The notes beneath the pieces are model-generated. The model did no database searches, was not told the origin of the DNA, and saw nothing but the letters and a program-made list of their open reading frames with translations. Shown one piece after another: positions 16,065 to 20,683 of a DNA stretch of 20,683 nucleotides (position 1 is the first letter of the stretch; each line of letters starts with the position of its first letter). Source of the DNA: CAYONP01 sp964405335 (lineage in GTDB: Bacteria; Armatimonadota; UBA10988); contig CAYONP010000097.1 of NCBI GenBank assembly GCA_964405335.1, positions 1 through 20,683 on the forward strand. The letters run 5' to 3'. A program made the position numbers and the translations under genes.

Positions 16065-18119
16065 CTACCAGCGGCGGCGCAGCAGGCGCAGGCTGTTGCC
16101 GGTGACCAGTACGGCGCTGCCGCAGTCGGCCAGCACCGCCAGCCAGAGGCCGACCAAGCCCTGCAGCGCCAGCGGCAGCAAGACCAGACGCAGGGCCATG
16201 ACCATGACGATGTTGCCGACAATCACTCGGCGCGTCGCCCGGGCCAGGCGGAGCAGCCGCGGCAGGCCGTGGAGATCGTCGCTCATCAGCGCCACCTGGG
16301 CGGTCTCCAGCGCGATGTCGGTGCCCGCCGCGCCGAGGGCGACACCCACGTCGGCGGCGGCCAGCGCCGGCGCATCGTTGATCCCGTCGCCGACCATGAC
16401 CACCGGCCCGTCGGCCTGCAGCTCGGCAATGGCCGCCTGCTTCTCATCGGGCAGCAGGCCGGCCCGCACCTCGCTCAGGCCGAGCTCGGCGGCAATCCGC
16501 TCGGCCGCGCGTGGCTGATCGCCGGTGAGCATGACCAGCCGCGAGCAGCCGAGCGCGCGGAGCTGCGGCAGCACCGAGCCGGCCTCGTGGCGCAGGCTGT
16601 CGGCCAGGCCGAACAGCGCCAGCGGGCGGTCGGCCGCCAGGATGACCGGCGTCAGACCGGCCGACTCGATGGCGGCGAGCCGCTCCGAATCGAGGTCGAT
16701 GCCCGCTTCGGCCATCATCCGCGGGCTACCCAGTCGGTACTCGATGCCGTCGACGGTGCCGGTCACCCCGCGCCCGGCGACGGCGGCGTGCTGCTCGGCC
16801 GCGAGCGGGGCGATGCCCTGCTCGGCGGCGTGCGCCCGGATCGCCTCGGCCAGCGGATGGGTCGACTCAGCCTCGAGCCCGGCCGCGACCGCGAGCTGAT
16901 CGGCCGAGGCGTCGGAAGTCGCGACGCGGATCTGTCCCGAGGTCAGGGTGCCGGTCTTGTCGAAGGCGATGGTCCGTGCGGCGGCCAGGCGCTCGAGCGG
17001 CTCGCCGCCGCGGACCAGGATGCCGCGCCGCGCCGCGGCGGTCAGGCCGCTGAAGACCGCCGCCGGCGTGGCCAGCACCAGCGCGCAGGGGCAGGCCAGG
17101 ACCAGCACCACCAGCGCGCGGTAAAGCCAGGTCTCGAACGGCGCGCCGAACAGCGCTGGCAGCACCGCCACCAGCGCCGCGCCGGCGACCACCGCCGGGG
17201 TGTAGACGGCGGCGAAGCGGTCGACCTGGCGCGCCAGCGGCGACGGCCGCTCCTCGGCGCGCTGCACCAGCTCGACCACGCGGGCGAGGGTCGATTCGCC
17301 GGCGGGGTGCGTCACCTCGACGGTCAACGCGCCGTCGAGCGCCACCGTGGCGGCAAACACCGGCTCGCCCGGCTCCTTGCTCCGCGGCGCCGATTCGCCG
17401 GTCACCGCGGCCTCGTCCAGATTGGTCCGACCGTCGACAATCAGGCCGTCGAGTGGCACCACCTCGCCCGGCCGGACGCGGATCCGCTCACCCACGGCGA
17501 CCTCGGCGGCGAGCACCTCGACCACCTCACCACCGCGCTCGACCCGCGCGGTGCGCGGCGCCAGCTCGAGCAGCGACTCGACGGCCCGCCGCGTGCCGGC
17601 CAGGCTGCCCCGCTCCAGGCCGCGGGCGACGGCGAACAGGACGGTCAGCAGCGCCGCTTCGAGCCAGTCGCCCAGCCCGAGCGCGCCGAGCAGGGCGAGG
17701 GTCATCAGCACATGGATGTCGAGATTGCGCTGGCGCAGTGCCTGCCAGGCGCGCAGCGGCAGCGTGGCGCCGCCGACGAGCGCCGCGACGAGGTAGCAGG
17801 CGGCCGCCGCCCGGCTCGGCTCGAGCAGCAGCCCGACCGCGAGCAACAGCGCACCGACGCCGGCCGGCAGCCAGGCGGCGAACGCCGGGTTGGCGCCGTC
17901 GACCCGGACGGGGTGCCCGGCGCGCCGCGCGGCCTGGCGCAGGGCGCGGCTGTCGCAGTCGTCCGAGGCGATGACCGAGAGCCGGCCGGTCGAGGCGCTG
18001 GCCTTGGCCCGGATGACCCCCGGCACGGCGGTGCAGGCGCGCTCGAGCGTGGCCGCACAGCTTGGGCAGTCGAGGTTCTCGACCGGCCAGTCGTATTGGC
18101 GCACCGCGGTTTCGGCCAT
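16065..18119 (-). CDS. P1B-type heavy-metal ATPase (Zn/Cd-like)
   Basis: A 684-aa metal exporter of the inner membrane. From ATG 18119 (ATG 18125 is also possible), residues 10-70 are a heavy-metal-associated domain with DCPSC (Cys18 and Cys21). The core motifs follow in order: VTGES (actuator, about 240), membrane CPC at 343-345 in LACPCALVLATPAA, DKTGTLT with phosphorylated Asp387, HP at 421-422, MLTGD, and GDGINDAP (577-584). The sequence ATPAAVFSGLTAAARRGILVRGG after CPC resembles ZntA/CadA-type pumps more than Cu pumps. It is a complete gene, convergent with the rhodanese gene with zero spacing. The upstream neighbour is divergent. No metal regulator (MerR or ArsR type) is seen beside it. 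Confidence 0.92.
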   Translation of the reverse strand: MAETAVRQYDWPVENLDCPSCAATLERACTAVPGVIRAKASASTGRLSVIASDDCDSRALRQAARRAGHPVRVDGANPAFAAWLPAGVGALLLAVGLLLEPSRAAAACYLVAALVGGATLPLRAWQALRQRNLDIHVLMTLALLGALGLGDWLEAALLTVLFAVARGLERGSLAGTRRAVESLLELAPRTARVERGGEVVEVLAAEVAVGERIRVRPGEVVPLDGLIVDGRTNLDEAAVTGESAPRSKEPGEPVFAATVALDGALTVEVTHPAGESTLARVVELVQRAEERPSPLARQVDRFAAVYTPAVVAGAALVAVLPALFGAPFETWLYRALVVLVLACPCALVLATPAAVFSGLTAAARRGILVRGGEPLERLAAARTIAFDKTGTLTSGQIRVATSDASADQLAVAAGLEAESTHPLAEAIRAHAAEQGIAPLAAEQHAAVAGRGVTGTVDGIEYRLGSPRMMAEAGIDLDSERLAAIESAGLTPVILAADRPLALFGLADSLRHEAGSVLPQLRALGCSRLVMLTGDQPRAAERIAAELGLSEVRAGLLPDEKQAAIAELQADGPVVMVGDGINDAPALAAADVGVALGAAGTDIALETAQVALMSDDLHGLPRLLRLARATRRVIVGNIVMVMALRLVLLPLALQGLVGLWLAVLADCGSAVLVTGNSLRLLRRRW

Positions 18120-18226
18120 GGACATCTCGCTTGCAGCGTGGTTCGCGACGCCCAATCCGTCAACGCACGGCCGCGCCGGCGAAACTCCCGCCGCGGTCAG
18201 GGTGTAAGACCAGCCAGGAGCGAGCC

Positions 18227-19282
18227 ATGACCCGCTGGATGGTTCCCGTGCTCGGCCTGCTGGCGGTGCTGCCGGTCACCGGCGCGGTGCTGTGGGGCGA
18301 ATCTTTCGACAACGACGCGGCCAACTGGGTGCGCAGCGGCGATCAACAGCCGGCCTCGGTCGACGCCGAGACGAAGGTCGTCGGCTCGGCGCTGGTTGGG
18401 CGCTACCGCATCGAGGGCGGCCAGCCGCAGGGCCTGGTCTCGCCGGTCGGGGTCAGTCTGGCCGGTGCCCGCGCCTTCCGGTTCCAGCTCCGCACCAGCG
18501 CCGAGACGGTGCTGATCCTGGTCGCCGGCACGCCGCAGGGCGGCTTCATCGCCGTGCTGCCGAGCAAGGCGGGCGTTTGGCAGCCGGTCGAGATGAGCCT
18601 CGACCGCTTCCGCCCGGCCGACGACGTGGCCGACACCAGCCTGCGGCTCGAGGCCGGCCAAATCCAGTTCGTCGGCGTGTTCGACGCCTCGGGCTTCCTC
18701 GGCACGGCCGATGCCAATGAGCGCTCACTCTGGATCGACGAGTGGCAGGTGGTCGACGAGGAGTCGGCCAACGCCTACTCGTTCGACGGCCGGTTGCCGT
18801 TCCTGCTCGACGACTTCCAGGCCGATCTGTGCACCTGGATCCCATTCGCCGGCACGGTCGAGCACGACCCCGAAGAGGGCGTGCTAACCTGGAGCTACCC
18901 CGCTGAGCCGGGGCCGGTGCCGGTCGCCGGGGTGATGACCCCGCTCGGCCACCTGCCCGAGCAGGCCAGCCACCTCTATCTCACGCTGCGCGTCGAGCGA
19001 GCCACCCAGTTGGCCGTGGTGCTGACCGAATCGAAGGGCCCGGACCGCGACGAGAGCAACTACGTGCACCTGGTCAACCTCGCGCCGGGTGAGTTTCAGA
19101 CCATCATCATCCCGCTCAGCGAGCTGATCCTCGATGCCGAGCACTCGAGCGACGAGAACGGCCGGTTCGATCTCGACCAGGTCGGCATGTTGCTCCTCGC
19201 CGACATCGAAGTGGCCGCCGGCGGAGCGCCGGGCGCGAACACCATCGTGATCGACGAGGTCGAGCTGGTCGATGAGGGATGA
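18227..19282 (+). CDS. Exported protein with two jelly-roll (CBM-like) repeats
   Basis: A 351-aa protein; ATG 18227 has CAGGAG six nt upstream. Residues 1-20 are a signal peptide (WMVPVLGLLAVLPVTGA). The rest is two similar all-beta units, about 22-182 and 187-350. Each opens with an 'FD..AANW' or 'LDDFQADLCTW' segment and ends with a strand of the same kind: SLWIDEWQVVDE and NTIVIDEVELVDE. This layout resembles galactose-binding-like/CBM jelly-rolls (CBM11 or CIA30 style), in which the final 'iDdv.l' strand is typical. No glycosidase domain is attached, so it may be a free carbohydrate-binding or structural envelope protein. It is transcribed divergently from the ATPase and separated from gcvH by a REP-like element. 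Confidence 0.75.
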   Translation: MTRWMVPVLGLLAVLPVTGAVLWGESFDNDAANWVRSGDQQPASVDAETKVVGSALVGRYRIEGGQPQGLVSPVGVSLAGARAFRFQLRTSAETVLILVAGTPQGGFIAVLPSKAGVWQPVEMSLDRFRPADDVADTSLRLEAGQIQFVGVFDASGFLGTADANERSLWIDEWQVVDEESANAYSFDGRLPFLLDDFQADLCTWIPFAGTVEHDPEEGVLTWSYPAEPGPVPVAGVMTPLGHLPEQASHLYLTLRVERATQLAVVLTESKGPDRDESNYVHLVNLAPGEFQTIIIPLSELILDAEHSSDENGRFDLDQVGMLLLADIEVAAGGAPGANTIVIDEVELVDEG

Positions 19283-19283
19283 C

Positions 19284-19372
19284 CCCGGGGTCAGGTCTCG
19301 TTTTCGCGCGGTGTGTTACCGGACATGGCGCGATTCTTTACTTTGTGCTTGATCGGTGGACCTGACCCCGGG
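19284..19372. repeat. REP-like palindromic element
   Basis: Fourteen-bp terminal inverted repeats CCCGGGGTCAGGTC (19284-19297) and GACCTGACCCCGGG (19359-19372) flank 61 nt that contain an inner inverted repeat TCGCGC (19304-19309) / GCGCGA (19328-19333). The GGGGTCAGGT core is like repeats that I recall being mobilised by REP-associated tyrosine (Y1) transposases. The element is AT-richer than its surroundings and starts 1 nt after a stop codon. A related half motif lies at 20588-20599. Confidence 0.6.
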
Positions 19373-19377
19373 CCTGC

Positions 19378-19406
19378 TTGACCGGCGGGCGCGGCTGACG
19401 TAGAGT
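19378..19406 (+). promoter_or_regulatory. Promoter of the gcvH operon
   Basis: TTGACC (19378-19383), a 17-nt spacer and TAGAGT (19401-19406), with a start site near 19413. The leader is about 23 nt, so no glycine riboswitch fits between promoter and gcvH. The promoter begins 5 nt after the REP-like element. Confidence 0.7.
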
Positions 19407-19435
19407 CTGCCGAGCCGTCAGGAGCGGGCTGTTCC

Positions 19436-19819
19436 ATGGTCATTCCAGCCGACTTGCAGTACCTCGAATCGCACGAGTGGTGCCGCATCGAGGGCGACGT
19501 GGCCACCATCGGGATCAGCGACTATGCCCAGGATCAGCTCGGCGACGTGGTCTACCTCGAGCTGCCCGACGTCGGCACTGTGTTCGACCAGCCCGGTGCC
19601 GTGCTGGGCACCATCGAGTCGGTCAAGGCGGCCAGCGATCTCTACACCCCCGTCGCCGGTGAGGTGATTGCCGTCAACCACGACCTCGACTCCGCGCTCG
19701 AGACCGTCAACACCGACCCTTACGGCGCCGGCTGGATGATCCGCATCCGCGTCGCCGGCGAGCCGGCCGAGCTGCTCGACGCCGCCGGCTACCAGGCACT
19801 CCTTGACGAGCACGAGTGA
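19436..19819 (+). CDS. gcvH: Glycine cleavage system H protein
   Basis: A 127-aa lipoyl carrier that shuttles the aminomethyl group between the P, T and L proteins of glycine cleavage. Family motifs: YLESHEWCRIEGD near the start, GISDYAQDQLGDVVYLELP (residues 26-44), the lipoyl-lysine loop IESVKAASDLYTPVAGEV with Lys64, and DPYGAGWMIRI (95-105). Length is normal. AGGAG lies 11 nt before ATG 19436. The 3' end overlaps the lipoate-ligase-family gene by 17 nt, linking the carrier with its modifier. gcvT and gcvP are not next to it in this window, so the H protein may work with a complex encoded elsewhere or serve as a lipoyl relay. Confidence 0.95.
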   Translation: MVIPADLQYLESHEWCRIEGDVATIGISDYAQDQLGDVVYLELPDVGTVFDQPGAVLGTIESVKAASDLYTPVAGEVIAVNHDLDSALETVNTDPYGAGWMIRIRVAGEPAELLDAAGYQALLDEHE

Positions 19820-20582
19820 ACCGCGGCTGATCCTCACCCCGCCCTCCACGGGCGCCTGGAACATGGCGCTCGACGAGGTGCTGCTGCTCAACGCCGCCGA
19901 CGGCCCGCCCGTCCTGCGCATCTATGCCTGGCAACCGCCGGCGGTCTCGCTCGGTTACGGCCAGCCGGTCGACGACATCGACCGCGCCGCCTGCGCCACG
20001 CACGGCGTCGAGGTAACCCGCCGGCTGACCGGCGGCCGGGCCGTGTTGCACCACCTGGAGTGGACCTACAGCCTGGTCGTCAGCGCCGCGGCGCTGGGCA
20101 CCGGGCGCAGCGTCGCCGCCGCCTACGGCCTGCTCTCGGGCGGCCTGAGCGCCGGCCTTGCCCGGCTTGGCATCACCGCCCGCTGCACGCCGCGCAAGCT
20201 GTCCGAGACGGCCGGCGAGGCGGCCTGCTTCGCCACCACCCTCGGCGGCGACCTGGCCGTCGACGGCCGCAAACTGGTCGGCAGCGCGCAGTGCCACCGC
20301 GCCGGCGGAATCCTGCAGCACGGGTCGATCCCCATCGCGGTCGACGACGCGCTGCAGGCGGCCTGCCTGCGTCGGCCCGCCGGCTCGACGCGCGGCTGGA
20401 CCAGTCTGCGCGAGCTGGGCCTGGCGGTCACCGCCGCGGAGCTGGGCGAGGCGCTGGCCGAGGGCCTGGCCGAGGCACTCGGCGGCCGGCCGACGGCCTC
20501 GTCGGTGAGCGATCAGGAGCAGTCGGCAGCTGACGCGCTGGCGCGCAAGTATGCCTCGGAGGAGTGGCTCAGCCGCCGCTGA
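19803..20582 (+). CDS. Lipoate-protein ligase / octanoyltransferase family protein
   Basis: A 259-aa member of the biotin/lipoate ligase (LplA/LipM) family, predicted to attach lipoate or octanoate to lysines such as Lys64 of GcvH. Motifs: NMALDEVLL (residues 20-28), VTRRLTGGRAVLHHLEWTYS (71-90, the RR-x-GG-AV-H lipoate pocket), ACFATTLGGDL (Cys142) and DGRKLVGSAQCHRAGGILQH (154-173) with the conserved Lys157. The N-terminus requires the TTG at 19803, because the first ATG (19864) falls inside the conserved NMALDE motif. The gene overlaps gcvH by 17 nt, indicating translational coupling. Whether it is an ATP-using ligase or an octanoyltransferase of the LipM/LipL type cannot be told from the residues seen. 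A short Ala-rich C-terminal helix region closes it. Confidence 0.85.
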   Translation: MTSTSEPRLILTPPSTGAWNMALDEVLLLNAADGPPVLRIYAWQPPAVSLGYGQPVDDIDRAACATHGVEVTRRLTGGRAVLHHLEWTYSLVVSAAALGTGRSVAAAYGLLSGGLSAGLARLGITARCTPRKLSETAGEAACFATTLGGDLAVDGRKLVGSAQCHRAGGILQHGSIPIAVDDALQAACLRRPAGSTRGWTSLRELGLAVTAAELGEALAEGLAEALGGRPTASSVSDQEQSAADALARKYASEEWLSRR

Positions 20583-20587
20583 GACTC

Positions 20588-20683
20588 GGGGTCAGATCCG
20601 CATCGGCGTTCACTATGAGCCCCAAGACGCCCTCTCGGTGCCACTGGCGGCTTGCCCGCCAGTGCCGCCGACGAGCTGCTGGA
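20588..20683. repeat. Half REP motif followed by a CACTGGCGG hairpin
   Basis: GGGGTCAGATCC (20588-20599), 5 nt after the stop of the lipoate-ligase-family gene, matches the arm core of the REP-like element at 19284 (GGGGTCAGGTC). Then CACTGGCGG (20642-20650) and CCGCCAGTG (20656-20664) form a perfect 9-bp stem with a 5-nt loop. An ATG at 20617 opens a frame to the window edge, but it has no ribosome-binding site and runs through the hairpin, so it is not called as a gene. Confidence 0.5.

Noticed and set aside
16269..18230. 653-codon plus-strand frame
   Set aside because: Antisense to the P-type ATPase, whose motifs are complete; product is Arg/Gln/Gly-rich without family features.
19283..19435. 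Glycine riboswitch before gcvH
   Set aside because: The promoter leaves a leader of only about 23 nt, and the region upstream is a REP-like repeat with no paired-aptamer layout.
20617..20683. Start of a new gene at ATG 20617
   Set aside because: No ribosome-binding site, and the frame reads through a repeat hairpin with an Arg/Cys-rich product.

Overview
The window is high-GC (by eye mostly 65-70%) bacterial chromosomal DNA with tightly packed genes on both strands, several -35/-10 promoters of the sigma-70 pattern, and many exported or lipid-anchored proteins with Gly/Ser/Asp-rich linkers. My best guess is a planctomycete or a related environmental lineage. The clue is the intergenic hairpin near the right end (CACTGGCGG-CTTGC-CCGCCAGTG), which resembles hairpins I remember from Planctomycetota, but nothing in the window fixes the taxonomy. 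No rRNA, tRNA or CRISPR array was seen.

Left part (1-2446, minus strand): two exported proteins of unknown function. The upstream one has a transglutaminase-like Cys-His-Asp arrangement; the downstream one runs off the left edge. Their base composition looks less GC-rich than the rest.

Metabolic operon (2599-5699, plus): a near-consensus promoter drives leuC and leuD (isopropylmalate isomerase). They are followed, with tight spacing, by a small PD-(D/E)XK nuclease-like protein and a PIN-domain protein. This two-gene nuclease pair sits in a housekeeping operon.

Envelope cluster (5787-13872): a Tat-type lipoprotein and a Sec-type lipoprotein in one operon; a decayed fragment of the 177-aa gene found further right; an exported caspase-like protease fused to a formylglycine-enzyme-fold domain that lacks the catalytic cysteines; the intact 177-aa gene on the minus strand; a Tat lipoprotein with a long polyglycine tether; a 39-codon ORF whose Arg-rich tail looks like a tether read out of frame; and a lipoprotein with a second clan-CD-like His/Cys pair and a TIG-like domain. 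Two separate caspase/CHAT-like catalytic signatures on exported proteins make this the most unusual part of the window.

Right part (13889-20683): a DegT/StrS-type aminotransferase and a double-rhodanese sulfurtransferase (plus); a convergent Zn/Cd-type P1B ATPase (minus); an exported protein with two jelly-roll-like repeats; a REP-like inverted repeat; and a lipoylation unit of gcvH overlapping a lipoate-protein ligase-family gene, which probably supplies the lipoyl group to GcvH. The window ends with a half-REP motif and a hairpin.
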